DNA from: Hyphomonas sp.
Lineage (GTDB): Bacteria; Pseudomonadota; Alphaproteobacteria; Caulobacterales; Hyphomonadaceae
NCBI RefSeq assembly: GCF_018402285.1
Contig: NZ_JAGYJH010000003.1
Span: forward strand, 434,001-498,000
Length of the DNA: 64,000 nt
Reading direction: 5' to 3'
The translations under genes were made by a program, and so were the position numbers. Positions 55,924 through 64,000 of this stretch are shown here, piece after piece. The notes under the pieces are model-generated. The model was not told the origin of the DNA and searched no databases. It was given only the letters and a program-made list of their open reading frames with translations. Within the stretch, counting starts at the first letter, position 1. Each line of letters opens with the position of its first letter.

Positions 55924-56580
55924 CTAGCTCTCGTCGTCCTCGTCGAAGTCCAGCTCTCCCCGGCGCCGGGCGATGGCTTCGGCGCGGCGCAGTTTCTTGC
56001 GGCGGGCCTGGGCGATGAACATCGCGCGCTGGCGCTGTACCACGACGTCGGACACGAAAACCGGCGGGCGGCGCTTGCGCGGCGTGGCCACCGCCGGCGC
56101 GGCCTGATAGTCGGGGGCAGGGACAGCTTCAAGCATCTCGCGTTCCTCAGCGACTTCCTCCGGCGAGCGGTAGCGCAGCTCCCACACCGCGATCAGCAGC
56201 AGCAGGGCAGCGCCGGCAAGCCCGGCCATGGCGCCTTCACCCGCGCTCGGGTTCAGCCACCACTCAGGGTCGAAATGCACCAGGAAGATCGTCGGGATCG
56301 AGGCGGCCATGCCCATGATGTACCAGAGCACGGCGCCAGGCTTGCGCGCGGCAATCGTCGCGGCGGCGGCATAGTAGCAGACAGCGGCCAGGAGATATGC
56401 CCCGCCATGGGCAATGCCCAGCTTGCGCCAGTCGATGTCATTGAGCCCACCCGCGACATCCTCAGTCACGATCCATCCCATGACCATCACGATGGAAGGC
56501 CAGCGCACAGCCGTCATCGCGCCGAACGCAAAGGCGATCGCAAGGGCAGTCAGCAGCAGGGAAATGAGGCGCCGTGGCAT
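55924..56580 (-). CDS. membrane protein with charged C-terminal tail, 218 aa
   Basis: There are four predicted membrane helices in residues 1-135 (LISLLLTALAIAFAFGAMT; a GGAYLLAAVCYYAAAATIA segment; a WYIMGMAASIPTIFLV segment; a LAGAALLLLIAVW segment) and then a long charged tail with RRKKLRRAEAIARRR and a final acidic stretch. The family is not recognised. Confidence 0.65.
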   Translation of the reverse strand: MPRRLISLLLTALAIAFAFGAMTAVRWPSIVMVMGWIVTEDVAGGLNDIDWRKLGIAHGGAYLLAAVCYYAAAATIAARKPGAVLWYIMGMAASIPTIFLVHFDPEWWLNPSAGEGAMAGLAGAALLLLIAVWELRYRSPEEVAEEREMLEAVPAPDYQAAPAVATPRKRRPPVFVSDVVVQRQRAMFIAQARRKKLRRAEAIARRRGELDFDEDDES

Positions 56581-56719
56581 CCCGCCCCCTTAACATGGGT
56601 AAGGTAAGCCCTCGCTGAACGGGGTCTTTGAAATTTCACCGATCGGGCAAAGGCCGGGCTTGGCGAGCAGGGAAGCGGGCTGCTAGGGCTGGCGGGAGAC
56701 AAAATCAGGAGGAGCTCCC

Positions 56720-57493
56720 ATGGGCCGCGTTTCAGGAAAAATGGCACTTATCACCGGCGGGGCCCAGGGCCTCGGCGAGGCAACCGCCCGCATGTTCGCC
56801 CGCGAAGGCGCCAAGGTCACGGTCACCGACATCAACGGCGCAGGCGCCGAAAAGGTCGCCGTCTCGATCAACGAGGCGCATGGCGCAGGCACAGCCTTTG
56901 CCTTTCAGCATGACGTCACCAGCGAAGAGCAGTGGAAGGATGTCGCCCAGAAGGCCCATGACGCGATGGGCGGTTTAAACATCCTCGTCAATAATGCTGG
57001 CATCGGCGGCCTCGGCTCGGTCGAGGACGAAACCTATGACCGCTTCCGGAAAGTGCAGGCGGTCGATGTCGATTCCATCTTCCTCGGCTGCAAGTATTCC
57101 ATCCCCCTGATGCGCGACCATGGGCTCGGCTCCATCGTCAACATTTCCTCCATCGCCGGTATCATCGCCAGCGCCAACTATATCTCCTACAACACGGCCA
57201 AGGCGGCGGTGCGCCACATGTCGAAATCCATCGCCCTCCACCTTGCCAAGACCGGCGGCCAGATCCGCTGTAACTCCGTCCACCCCGTATTCATCAACAC
57301 GCCGATCCTTGATGGCATCAAGGAAATGTTCGGCGAGGAAAAAGGCTTGCAGAAACTCGCTCGCCAGGTGCCCCTCGGCAAGGTCGGCGAGCCCGACGAC
57401 ATTGCCTATGCCGTGCTTTATCTCGCCTCGGACGAATCCAAACTCGTCACCGGCGCCGAACTAAAAGTCGATGGCGGCATCAGCGCGATGTAG
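56720..57493 (+). CDS. short-chain dehydrogenase/reductase (SDR)
   Basis: The 257-aa classical SDR has TGGAQGLGEATARMF (cofactor loop), a D in VTVTDINGAG (favours NAD+), NNAGIG, the catalytic Ser in VNISSIAG and Tyr/Lys in YISYNTAKAA. The sequence resembles the 3-beta/7-alpha-hydroxysteroid and cyclohexanol dehydrogenase-like SDRs; the substrate is unknown. GGAGGAG precedes the ATG. Confidence 0.88.
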   Translation: MGRVSGKMALITGGAQGLGEATARMFAREGAKVTVTDINGAGAEKVAVSINEAHGAGTAFAFQHDVTSEEQWKDVAQKAHDAMGGLNILVNNAGIGGLGSVEDETYDRFRKVQAVDVDSIFLGCKYSIPLMRDHGLGSIVNISSIAGIIASANYISYNTAKAAVRHMSKSIALHLAKTGGQIRCNSVHPVFINTPILDGIKEMFGEEKGLQKLARQVPLGKVGEPDDIAYAVLYLASDESKLVTGAELKVDGGISAM

Positions 57494-57525
57494 TCCTCTC
57501 CGGCGGGCAACTAAACATGATCATG

Positions 57526-57554
57526 GCGCGCGGTGAGAACCGCGCGCATTTTTT
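57526..57554 (+). terminator. Rho-independent terminator after the SDR gene
   Basis: A perfect 9-bp stem, GCGCGCGGT / ACCGCGCGC, with a GAGA loop (57526-57547) is followed by six T residues (57549-57554). Confidence 0.92.
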
Positions 57555-57564
57555 ACGTTGACTT

Positions 57565-57600
57565 GCATCATATTGTTGTCTAAACACAATAATATGATGC
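57565..57600. promoter_or_regulatory. operator palindrome of the XRE regulator gene
   Basis: GCATCATATTGTTGTCT (57565-57581) faces a right arm whose complement is GCATCATATTATTGTGT (57584-57600): a 17-bp dyad with two mismatches and a 2-nt centre. TTGACT (57558-57563) just before it can act as -35, with the -10 region inside the palindrome. Autorepression by the HTH protein that follows is likely. Confidence 0.65.
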
Positions 57601-57620
57601 AATCAAAAGGCAGTTCCTCA

Positions 57621-57857
57621 GTGGTTTACAACAGGCTTTCCGTGTTCCGGGCCGAGCGTGGCCTGAGCCGCAAGGATGTTGCCGAGAAGGTAGGGGTAAA
57701 CCCCCAGACAATCGGCTATCTCGAGCGCGGGGACTACGCCCCTTCGGTCGAGCTTGCCCTGAAACTTTCGGCCCTGTTCGATCTGCCGGTCGAGCATCTG
57801 TTTTCCCTCAAACCCTTCACGCCTCTGGCCCAGAGCCTCAGAGATCCGGAGACCTGA
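57621..57857 (+). CDS. XRE-family HTH regulator
   Basis: The 78-aa protein is a Cro/C1 domain (YNRLSVFRAERGLSRKDVAE; KVGVNPQTIGYLERGDYAPS; LPVEHLFSLKPF), like the small YgzD-type regulators. GTG 57621 follows AAAAGG by 10 nt and lies after the predicted transcript start near 57593. ATG 57594/57597 inside the palindrome are alternatives. It is followed after 3 bp by a membrane protein gene. Confidence 0.85.
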   Translation: MVYNRLSVFRAERGLSRKDVAEKVGVNPQTIGYLERGDYAPSVELALKLSALFDLPVEHLFSLKPFTPLAQSLRDPET

Positions 57858-57860
57858 CCC

Positions 57861-58358
57861 ATGTTCATCCGCTCGAAAGCCCATCCCTATGGCCGGATGC
57901 TGTCAATCGAAACTGTCCGGCTACTGATGATTTTGCTCTATCTTTTCTATCCACTGGGCTGCATCCTGCAACTCGCCCCGGTTTCCGGCGATGCCGAAAA
58001 ATGGCTCGCCGGTGGCGGACTGCTGATGGTCGTGGCCGCGCTCATTGCCTTTGCGGTCCTTGCCGGCAGCAGCCTCCAGCGCCAGGTTCAGGAGCCGGAA
58101 AGCGAGCTTGATGAACGGGAGAGTTCCGAGCGCAACCGCGCCGCCTTTCAGGCCCATTCGGTATTCTCCGCCATCGTGCTGATGGGCGTACTTTACATGA
58201 TGCTGACGACGGACATGGCCGAGGCAGGCAAGCTCGACCTCTGGCGCCCGGTCACCGGGGCCCATTGGAACGCCATCTTTGGTGGCCTGATCCTGCTGAG
58301 CTTCACCCTGCCGGGCGCGGTCCTCGCTTTCCGCAAGGCGCCGCCGGCCGAAGCTTGA
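57861..58358 (+). CDS. membrane protein paired with the XRE regulator
   Basis: The 165-aa protein has four membrane helices in two hairpins (about residues 20-42, 50-70, 100-118, 138-156) with a charged middle containing ELDERESSERNRAAFQAHS. Such DERxxx-containing membrane proteins commonly follow one-domain XRE regulators. The function is unknown. Confidence 0.72.
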   Translation: MFIRSKAHPYGRMLSIETVRLLMILLYLFYPLGCILQLAPVSGDAEKWLAGGGLLMVVAALIAFAVLAGSSLQRQVQEPESELDERESSERNRAAFQAHSVFSAIVLMGVLYMMLTTDMAEAGKLDLWRPVTGAHWNAIFGGLILLSFTLPGAVLAFRKAPPAEA

Positions 58359-58367
58359 AGCTGATCG

Positions 58368-59606
58368 TTACGCCAATGGTTTGCGCGCCGTCACCAGCAT
58401 TGCATAGACAGCGAGCGACCCCACCAGCAAGGCCGACGCAATCAGCGGTAGGGCATGGTTTACCTGGTAGAGCCCGGCCCCGATCAAGGGCCCGAAGATG
58501 AACCCCGCCGGCGGCGCGGCTGACATCAAGGCAGCCGCCGCCCCTTGCTCCTCGCGGCTGACTGAAAGACTGCCCAGCGCATTGGCCGAGGGAATGGCCA
58601 GCGCTGAGCCCGCCCCGATCAGCAGGAACGCCGCGCAGAGAATGGGGAAAGCGTGGAACACATCGGCGGCAATATAGCCGACCGCCACAAGCGCTAGGCC
58701 GATCCAGAGAACCTTGCGTGGGTCCGGTTTCATCCGCGAGATATAGCCGAACTGGACCGCGATGGTGGCGACCGCCATGCAGGAAAAGACGATGCCGGTA
58801 TACAGCACAGCCGTCTGGCCAACAGCCGCCGGATTGTCTCCGGCCAGCTCATACCGGTCCTCTATGAACCAGCCGAGCGTCTGCTGAACCATCCCCACAC
58901 CGATGAAATAGGAGAGCAGGAATAGGAGGTGCGGGCGCACGCGCGCGTCAAACATCGAGAGCGGTTTGGGGCGCGCCGCATTCCTCGGCCGTTTCACCGT
59001 GCGGGGCAGGGTGACGCCCAGAAGGATGCCGATCAGGATACAAAAGACAATCGTTCCCCAGAGCGGTGCGAGCGCCCCGAAGGGTGCGAGCGCGGCGGCG
59101 CCCGCCGGCCCGAGGATCGAGCCGATGCTCATGCCCGCGCCGAGCATGCCGAGGCCCGCGGCCCGGTCGTGCGTGGTGGTCGCATCCGTCATCGCCGCCA
59201 TCGAGGCCGGCTGCAGGCCCGGCGTCAGCAGGCCAAACCACAGCCGGACGAAGATCAGCGTCAGCATCAGCGAGGTGCCGGTGATTACCCCGGCGAGCCC
59301 TGCCTCCAACGTGAACAGGAAAGCCATGTTGGTCACGCCCATCGCGATCAGCGAGAACACCATCACTCGCTTGCGGCCCACCCGGTCAGCGATGCGGCCC
59401 CAGCGCGGTATCATCACGGCATAGAGCAGGGTGGAGAGGGTGAGGATTGCGGCGACCTCCACCTCGCCGAGGCCTGCCTTGCGGGTCAGCGGGGCGACGA
59501 CGACGAAATTGATGCTCATGCCCGCGCCCATGGCAATGGTCGCCAGCATCAGCATGCCCCGCTGAAACGGGGTCAGCGGGTGCAGCGGCGTTTCGGTGTC
59601 TGCCAT
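58368..59606 (-). CDS. major facilitator superfamily transporter
   Basis: The 412-aa protein has twelve predicted membrane helices, with the loop 2-3 motif RWGRIADRVGRKRVMVF (MFS motif A) about residue 70. Overall it is like the TCR/tetracycline-type drug efflux group (motif C-like GAGMSIGSILGPAGAA). ATG 59606 is chosen over 59615. The substrate is unknown. Confidence 0.86.
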   Translation of the reverse strand: MADTETPLHPLTPFQRGMLMLATIAMGAGMSINFVVVAPLTRKAGLGEVEVAAILTLSTLLYAVMIPRWGRIADRVGRKRVMVFSLIAMGVTNMAFLFTLEAGLAGVITGTSLMLTLIFVRLWFGLLTPGLQPASMAAMTDATTTHDRAAGLGMLGAGMSIGSILGPAGAAALAPFGALAPLWGTIVFCILIGILLGVTLPRTVKRPRNAARPKPLSMFDARVRPHLLFLLSYFIGVGMVQQTLGWFIEDRYELAGDNPAAVGQTAVLYTGIVFSCMAVATIAVQFGYISRMKPDPRKVLWIGLALVAVGYIAADVFHAFPILCAAFLLIGAGSALAIPSANALGSLSVSREEQGAAAALMSAAPPAGFIFGPLIGAGLYQVNHALPLIASALLVGSLAVYAMLVTARKPLA

Positions 59607-59782
59607 GTGATGCAAGTTCCCCGGACCTGTAGTGTCACAAGCTATGTCGCAACCTACCCCTTGCCAAACCCTTTCCTCGGGGCAGGGCGGCCAGGCGGAC
59701 GTGGCATCCCTGCGCTTGCCTCCGAGGGCGGCGCCCCCTAAGTCTCGGCCCGAAGCAATGCATTCTCACGGAGATGGGTCTG

Positions 59783-60076
59783 ATGGCCGCCATTCTTGAC
59801 GTCATTCTGGTGATCCTGAACATCATCACCTGGATCATCATCATCCAGGCTGTGCTGTCCTGGCTCCTCATGTTCAATGTCATCAGCCTGAGCAATCCGA
59901 CCGTGCGGTCGATCTGGTCGGGGCTTGAGCGGCTGACCGAGCCGGTGTACCGCCCGATCCGCAACCTGCTGCCGCAGATGCAGGGGCTCGACATCACGCC
60001 GCTGATCGTCCTCCTGATTATCTTTTTCCTGCGCCAGGTCATCGCGCGGTATGGCTATGGTCTGGTGCCGTTCTGA
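59783..60076 (+). CDS. yggT: YggT-family membrane protein
   Basis: The 97-aa protein has two long hydrophobic segments (ILDVILVILNIITWIIIIQA and VLLIIFFLRQVI) around the conserved NPTVRSI...LTEPVYRPIRNLLP block. It is found with yggU/DUF167 and folD here, as in other genomes. GGAG lies 9 nt before ATG 59783; ATG 59774 is an alternative. Confidence 0.9.
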   Translation: MAAILDVILVILNIITWIIIIQAVLSWLLMFNVISLSNPTVRSIWSGLERLTEPVYRPIRNLLPQMQGLDITPLIVLLIIFFLRQVIARYGYGLVPF

Positions 60077-60127
60077 TCTGGCCGCATTTGGACGGGACTG
60101 GCCGGAAATGGCCGCTGATTGTCCCTG

Positions 60128-60433
60128 ATGCGTCACCGTTTGACCGTCTGTGTCCAGCCCAAGGCGGCTTCTTACAGCCTCGATGGCTGGGCCGCGGATG
60201 CGGCCTGGCGGCCTATCCTGAAGCGGCAGGTTCGCGCGCTTCCTGCTGATGTCGCAGCGAATGCGGCCGTCGAAGCCCTTGTGGCAAAAGCGCTCGGCCT
60301 GCCGAAGGCTGCCGTCAGGGTGGTGACGGGCGGCAAGAACCACCCTAAAGGGCTCGACATCGAAGGGCCAGAAGCGCTCGCGGCCCGGATCAGCGGATTG
60401 GCAGGCGGCAGCGATGACAGCAGTAAAGATTGA
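60128..60433 (+). CDS. DUF167 (YggU) family protein
   Basis: The 101-aa protein ends its fold with the DUF167 core: [20 protein letters not shown] and [18 protein letters not shown]. The function is unknown. Its 3' end overlaps the folD start by 20 nt. ATG 60128 is preferred to TTG 60119. Confidence 0.88.
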   Translation: MRHRLTVCVQPKAASYSLDGWAADAAWRPILKRQVRALPADVAANAAVEALVAKALGLPKAAVRVVTGGKNHPKGLDIEGPEALAARISGLAGGSDDSSKD

Positions 60434-61301
60434 CGGCACAGCCGTGGCAGCAGATGTGCGATCTGCAGTGGCCACCGCAGTTTCCACGCTTCCAGACCAG
60501 CCCTGTCTGGCTGTTGTCCTGGTCGGGGAAGACCCCGCCAGCGAGGTCTATGTCCGCAACAAGGTGAAGATGACGCAGGCTGCTGGCATGGTCTCCATCC
60601 ACCACCGCCTGCCGGCAACCGCCAGCCAGGGCGAGGTCGAACGCCTCATCGAAAGCCTGAACGCGGACGCAGACGTCGACGGCATCCTCCTGCAACTGCC
60701 TTTGCCCAAGGGGTTAGACGCCGACGCGGCCATTGAAAAGATCCATCCGGACAAGGATGTGGATGGGCTGACCGAAGTTTCCGCCGGGCGCCTCAGCCTT
60801 GGCAAGCCGGGCTTGCGGCCGTGCACGCCGGCGGGCTCGGTGATCCTCGCCAAGCGGGCGCTGGGCGAGGATCTTTCGGGTAAACATGTGGTCGTGATCG
60901 GCCGCTCCATCCTCGTGGGCAAGCCCGCGGCGCTACTGTTTCTGGCGGAGAACTGCACTGTCACCATCGCCCATAGCCGGACGGCAGATCTGGCCAATGT
61001 GTGCCGGTCTGCGGACATTCTGGTGCCGGCGGTCGGGCTTCCGGAAATGGTACGCGGCGACTGGTTGAAGCCCGGCGCGGCGATCATTGATGTCGGCATC
61101 AACCGCGTGCCCGCGCCTGAGAAGGGCGAGGGCAAGACGAAGCTGGTGGGGGACGCCCATTTTGAGAGCTGCGCGGAAGTGGCCGGATTCATCACGCCGG
61201 TGCCGGGCGGGGTGGGGCCGATGACGATTGCCTGCCTCTTGCGCAATACGGTGCTGGCAGCCTGCGCGCGGCGGGGATGGGCGGTTCCGGAGGGCCTGTG
61301 A
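60414..61301 (+). CDS. folD: methylenetetrahydrofolate dehydrogenase/cyclohydrolase FolD
   Basis: The 295-aa protein has the catalytic Lys in YVRNKVKM (about residue 52), [12 protein letters not shown], and the NADP site [18 protein letters not shown] and [15 protein letters not shown]. It interconverts methylene-, methenyl- and 10-formyl-THF and works with Fhs (15538). Confidence 0.97.
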   Translation: MTAVKIDGTAVAADVRSAVATAVSTLPDQPCLAVVLVGEDPASEVYVRNKVKMTQAAGMVSIHHRLPATASQGEVERLIESLNADADVDGILLQLPLPKGLDADAAIEKIHPDKDVDGLTEVSAGRLSLGKPGLRPCTPAGSVILAKRALGEDLSGKHVVVIGRSILVGKPAALLFLAENCTVTIAHSRTADLANVCRSADILVPAVGLPEMVRGDWLKPGAAIIDVGINRVPAPEKGEGKTKLVGDAHFESCAEVAGFITPVPGGVGPMTIACLLRNTVLAACARRGWAVPEGL

Positions 61302-61546
61302 GCCAGAGCCATTCACCGCCAGAGACGCGCCAGTTCAAGGCACTCTGGGACAGGCAGGGCGGCCTGTGCGCGCTTTGCGGGCAGCCCATGCCGCGCCAGC
61401 GCTTCGAGGTGGCCCATGCCACGCTCTGGAAGAAACAGCGCCCGAGCTTTGATCACATCCGGGCGAAGGCGCGGGGCGGACCCGATACGCCGGAAAACCT
61501 CCAGCTGGCGCATGCCCAATGCAACTGGAAGAAGGGGCGTGGCTGA
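61298..61546 (+). CDS. small HNH endonuclease domain protein
   Basis: The 82-aa protein has an HNH/treble-clef domain: CALCGQPM, then [20 protein letters not shown] and HAQCNWKKG (His, Asn, Cys positions of the beta-beta-alpha metal motif). GTG 61298 overlaps the folD stop (GTGA). It may be a host nuclease domain protein; there are no mobile-element signs around it. Confidence 0.83.
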   Translation: MSQSHSPPETRQFKALWDRQGGLCALCGQPMPRQRFEVAHATLWKKQRPSFDHIRAKARGGPDTPENLQLAHAQCNWKKGRG

Positions 61547-61579
61547 CGGCCCGCCTGCTTCAGGCCGGTTCTGGCCGGT

Positions 61580-61873
61580 TCAGGCCGAGAGGCTTTCGCT
61601 CTGGCTGGGCCCATCCTCTTCGCGGTCGCGGAGCAGGGCGGCGTCAAGCTCGGGGGCATCAATCTCCATGAAGATATGCTTGCCGGATTTGCCGGCAGGG
61701 GGATGCAGGATCATCGTTGTACAGACGGTCCGGTAGGCGAGGAAGGAATTGCTGTCCAGGGGCTCTTCTTCTGTCTCGATGGTGTAATTGCCAGCGGGCC
61801 ATTGCCGCTCGATGCTGTCGAGGCGGAAGGGTTTCCGGAAGTTGACGAGTCGTTTGGAGACGCGGTTGGTCAC
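61580..61873 (-). CDS. hypothetical protein, 97 aa
   Basis: The protein has SKRLVNFRKPFRLDSIERQW and AGNYTIETEEEPLDSNSF, a beta-rich pattern I have seen in small alphaproteobacterial proteins but cannot name. GTG 61873 follows AAGGAT by 9 nt. The acidic C-terminal end looks disordered. Confidence 0.6.
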   Translation of the reverse strand: MTNRVSKRLVNFRKPFRLDSIERQWPAGNYTIETEEEPLDSNSFLAYRTVCTTMILHPPAGKSGKHIFMEIDAPELDAALLRDREEDGPSQSESLSA

Positions 61874-62009
61874 GGGATCATATCCTTGGCTGGAGCAGGC
61901 GGTTTGCAGGCGAACAAACGCGTAAGCCGCCTCCCGCCCGATCGGGCCAGAAGCGGCTCACAGGAGCTCTCAGGCAGGGGAAGTTCCTGAAAGCCTGTTC
62001 GAGGGTATG

Positions 62010-62189
62010 TTACTTCTTGTCAGCGTCGGTGCCAGGCGCGCCCGGCTGCTTTTCCTGCGAACCCGGAGCGTGGCTTGTGCGCTCAGCTTCGGCGGCCTGC
62101 TTCTGCTGTTCTGTCATCGGGGCGCCCTTGTTGGGGGCGGTCTGGTTATTCTGATTGTTCTGGTTGTTCGGATTTTTGTGGTCGGCCAT
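62010..62189 (-). CDS. Asn/Gln-rich disordered micro-protein, 59 aa
   Basis: The frame from ATG 62189 encodes MADHKNPNNQNNQNNQTAPN followed by a Gln/Glu/Lys-rich tail ending GTDADKK. It has no hydrophobic core, so it is predicted to be disordered. The Shine-Dalgarno sequence is weak. The triple NNQ repeat is coded by an ATT-rich run on the plus strand. Confidence 0.45.
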   Translation of the reverse strand: MADHKNPNNQNNQNNQTAPNKGAPMTEQQKQAAEAERTSHAPGSQEKQPGAPGTDADKK

Positions 62190-62442
62190 GGTCTTGGCTT
62201 TCGTTGCCACGGAAAGATTCTTCCGTTGAATATATCTGGCCCTCAAATGATGGATTACATCCGGTGGGAGTAAAACAAATAAAAATTTCAGTAAAATATC
62301 CAAACATAACTAGGCAGACGGAATTGTTATTTATTTTTCATCCGCGTTTGTTTTGTAACCCTCAGTATATACCGGGGTGCTGCCTTGTTGCCCGCGCAAA
62401 AGCGGAATGGCGGTACATGCTCGCGCGAACTCAGACAAAAAA

Positions 62443-62474
62443 CAGGCCCCTGAGCCATCGGATTCAGGGGCCTG
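62443..62474 (-). terminator. Rho-independent terminator after sdhB
   Basis: CAGGCCCCTGA (62443-62453) pairs with TCAGGGGCCTG (62464-62474), an 11-bp perfect stem. On the minus strand it is followed by a run of six T (62442-62437). Confidence 0.92.
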
Positions 62475-62501
62475 CGCAACATTGAAAAAGCGGGAACTGC
62501 A

Positions 62502-63284
62502 TTAAGCGACGCGTTCGACCATCATGTGCTTGATCTTGGCGATGGCCTGGGCGGGATTGAGGCCTTTGGGGCAGACCTGTGTGCAGTTCATGATCGTGTG
62601 GCAGCGATAGAGCTTGAAGGGATCTTCCAGATCGTCGAGGCGTTCGCCGGTGGCTTCGTCGCGGCTGTCGATCAGCCAGCGATAGGCCTGAAGCAGCGCG
62701 GCGGGGCCGAGATACTTGTCGCCGTTCCACCAGTAGGACGGGCACGACGTGGAGCAGGAGGCGCACAGGATGCACTCATAGAGGCCGTCAAGCTTCGTGC
62801 GGTCTTCGGCCGACTGGCGCCATTCCTTTTCCGGCGTGGGCGTGGAGGTTTTGAGGAAAGGCTGCACATAGGCGTGCTGCGCGTAGAAATTGGTCAGGTC
62901 CGGAATGAGATCCTTGACCACCGGCTGGTGCGGCAGCGGGGCGATGACAACTTCGCCCGAGGGGAGCTCTTCAAAGCCCTTGGTGCAGGCGATGGTGTTG
63001 CGCCCGGCAATGTTCATCGCGCAGGAGCCGCAGACGCCTTCGCGGCAGGAGCGGCGGAAAGCGAGGGTCGGGTCGATGTTGTTCTTGATGTAGATCAGGA
63101 CGTCGAGGATCATCGTGCCGGCGCGGTCCATATCCACCCAATAGGTGTCCCAGCGCGGATTGCCGCCTTCTTCCGGGCTGAACCGGTAGATGCGGAAGGC
63201 GCGCAGATTGGTTGCGCCCTGGGGCTTGGGCCAGGTCTTGCCTTTCTTGACCTTAGAATTCTGGGGAAGGGTCAGCTGTACCAT
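62502..63284 (-). CDS. sdhB: succinate dehydrogenase iron-sulfur subunit SdhB
   Basis: The 260-aa protein has the 2Fe-2S domain ([18 protein letters not shown], then a Cys in TIACTKG) and the helical domain with [11 protein letters not shown] and CTQVCPKG (4Fe-4S and 3Fe-4S). It carries electrons from SdhA to quinone in complex II. One small gene separates it from sdhA. Confidence 0.98.
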   Translation of the reverse strand: MVQLTLPQNSKVKKGKTWPKPQGATNLRAFRIYRFSPEEGGNPRWDTYWVDMDRAGTMILDVLIYIKNNIDPTLAFRRSCREGVCGSCAMNIAGRNTIACTKGFEELPSGEVVIAPLPHQPVVKDLIPDLTNFYAQHAYVQPFLKTSTPTPEKEWRQSAEDRTKLDGLYECILCASCSTSCPSYWWNGDKYLGPAALLQAYRWLIDSRDEATGERLDDLEDPFKLYRCHTIMNCTQVCPKGLNPAQAIAKIKHMMVERVA

Positions 63285-63319
63285 GTCTTCAATTCCCTGA
63301 GGGCTGTGCGTGCCGTCTT

Positions 63320-63619
63320 CTACTCTGTTGTCCTGCGGCGGGCTGTGATTACCGCGCCATCCGTAATGCTAAATCCGAAACCGTACCCACCCTGGCTCAT
63401 CACTCCCTTTTCCGAATGACCGCTTACGGACGGTAATACCGAAATGACGTCGTAGCCTTCTTCGTGCAGTGTGTTGCAGGCGGTCTCGATCAGGGTGGCC
63501 AGTTCGCCGATATCCGCCTGATGCGGATCGTCGACCAGTTTCTTGCCCCGTCCGAGGAGTTTCTTCTCTTCCTTCTTCAGTCTTCCGGCGCGAACCCAAA
63601 CAGTCTTGTACTGGTTCAT
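63320..63619 (-). CDS. hypothetical protein between sdhA and sdhB, 99 aa
   Basis: The protein has a basic N-terminal part ([20 protein letters not shown]) and a compact second half ([20 protein letters not shown], then a Gly-rich [13 protein letters not shown] strand). The protein-like composition and position in the sdh operon support it as real. The family is not recognised. Confidence 0.6.
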   Translation of the reverse strand: MNQYKTVWVRAGRLKKEEKKLLGRGKKLVDDPHQADIGELATLIETACNTLHEEGYDVISVLPSVSGHSEKGVMSQGGYGFGFSITDGAVITARRRTTE

Positions 63620-63652
63620 CTGGGCACCGCGCCGGTCATGTTCGTTGATTGA

Positions 63653-64000
63653 TCAGTATACCCGCGCTTTTGGCTTGATGTACTCGATCTCGTTGGAGAG
63701 CGTGTATTCGTGCACCGGGCGGTAATCGAGCGAGACCTTGCCAGCGTCATCACACCAAGCGAGGGTGTGCTTCATCCATTTCTGGTCGTCGCGGTCTGCG
63801 AAGTCTTCACGGGCATGGGCGCCGCGGCTTTCTTCGCGGTTGGCCGCCGAGTTAACCGTCACGGCCGCCTGGCAGATCAGGTTTTCAAACTCGAGGGCTT
63901 CGACGAGGTCGGTGTTCCAGACCATGCCGCGATCCTTGACGTCGATACCTGGCAGTTTGGTATAGACGTCCTCGATGGCATCGACGCCTTCCTTCAGCAC
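63653..64000 (-). CDS. sdhA: succinate dehydrogenase flavoprotein subunit SdhA, C-terminal part
   Basis: These 115 codons and the stop are the end of a gene that enters from the right edge. LVEALEFENLICQAAVTVNS (capping helix), the Arg-rich ESRGAHAREDFADRDDQKWMKHTL block and YKPKARVY-like end IKPKARVY are diagnostic for SdhA. The FAD-binding part is outside the window. Confidence 0.96.
   Translation of the reverse strand: MLKEGVDAIEDVYTKLPGIDVKDRGMVWNTDLVEALEFENLICQAAVTVNSAANREESRGAHAREDFADRDDQKWMKHTLAWCDDAGKVSLDYRPVHEYTLSNEIEYIKPKARVY

Noticed and set aside
61298..61546. HNH protein as a homing or mobile nuclease
   Set aside because: It is coupled to folD by GTGA and lacks intron or intein context; a resident gene is more likely.
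62120..62175. Short ATT-rich repeats as a possible CRISPR or tandem-repeat locus
   Set aside because: They are 9-nt units coding NNQ in a small protein, far too short and without spacers.
62190..62436. A+T-rich 250-bp gap as a promoter, small RNA or origin
   Set aside because: No clear -35/-10 pair, DnaA-box cluster or terminator-bounded unit was found; it may hold the promoter of the small minus-strand gene.

Overview
The window is about 62-65 % G+C and densely packed with genes on both strands. The gene set points to an alphaproteobacterium: an IalB-type periplasmic protein, an RpoE/ChrR-type ECF pair, a SAM-II riboswitch before metA, hrcA-grpE, long-form hpf beside ptsN, ubiE-ubiB-coaBC-dut and formate-tetrahydrofolate ligase. 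My best guess is a marine Hyphomonadaceae/Caulobacterales relative. That placement is inferred from gene families and is not tested here. I see no tRNA, rRNA, CRISPR array, prophage or insertion sequence. This is mostly chromosomal housekeeping DNA with small accessory modules.

Layout. 1-8460: 5' end of rlmN, an OmpA-like lipoprotein, PlsC, IalB, an ECF sigma with its cupin anti-sigma, a SPOUT methyltransferase, an isoaspartyl peptidase, a quinone oxidoreductase and proline iminopeptidase. 8485-14377: dnaK behind a sigma32-like promoter, a sugar-lactonase-like lipoprotein, an alternative oxidase, grpE and hrcA. 14433-22981: an SdpR/SdpI pair, fhs, rph, an XRE/DUF2975 pair, rdgB-hemW, xerC and small acetyltransferase genes. 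23092-29390: mnmC, a phage-shock (Psp) locus, hpf and ptsN. 29413-44903: an M3 peptidase, a flavin oxidoreductase, ExoD, lipid and acyl-CoA enzymes, metA, an interrupted DUF3667 gene, an amidohydrolase and a double retropepsin. 44900-50676: mutM, ubiE, ubiB, coaBC and dut. 50732-64000: two PspB-like micro-proteins, an RDD protein, a PIF1-like helicase, lpd, an SDR, an XRE/membrane pair, an MFS carrier, yggT-yggU-folD-HNH, sdhB and the 3' end of sdhA.

The most interesting part is the Psp locus. The minus-strand operon encodes a 43-aa membrane peptide, PspA, a 37-aa membrane peptide, PspB, PspC and a 61-aa membrane protein. It has a sigma54-like promoter, and the activator gene pspF is divergent. 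The pspF frame runs off before its Fis-type DNA-binding helix-turn-helix, which lies in the -1 frame. At the junction are two A_AAA_AAC heptamers followed by an 11-bp hairpin, the layout of a programmed -1 frameshift signal. About 24 kb away, two small membrane proteins carry the same coiled-coil tail as PspC. They sit behind a sigma32-like promoter with the same 14-nt spacer as the one before dnaK. Together these suggest a two-branch envelope-stress network, which is inference.

Other points of note are metA (SAM-II riboswitch, 29-codon leader ORF whose stop overlaps a TTG start, and a one-base slip relative to the canonical MetA N-terminus), a ChrR-like anti-sigma lacking all its N-terminal zinc ligands, and two small repressor/membrane-protein modules with clear palindromic operators. 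Three reading frames look broken (pspF, metA start, DUF3667). Base-calling error must be excluded before biology is invoked for any of them.
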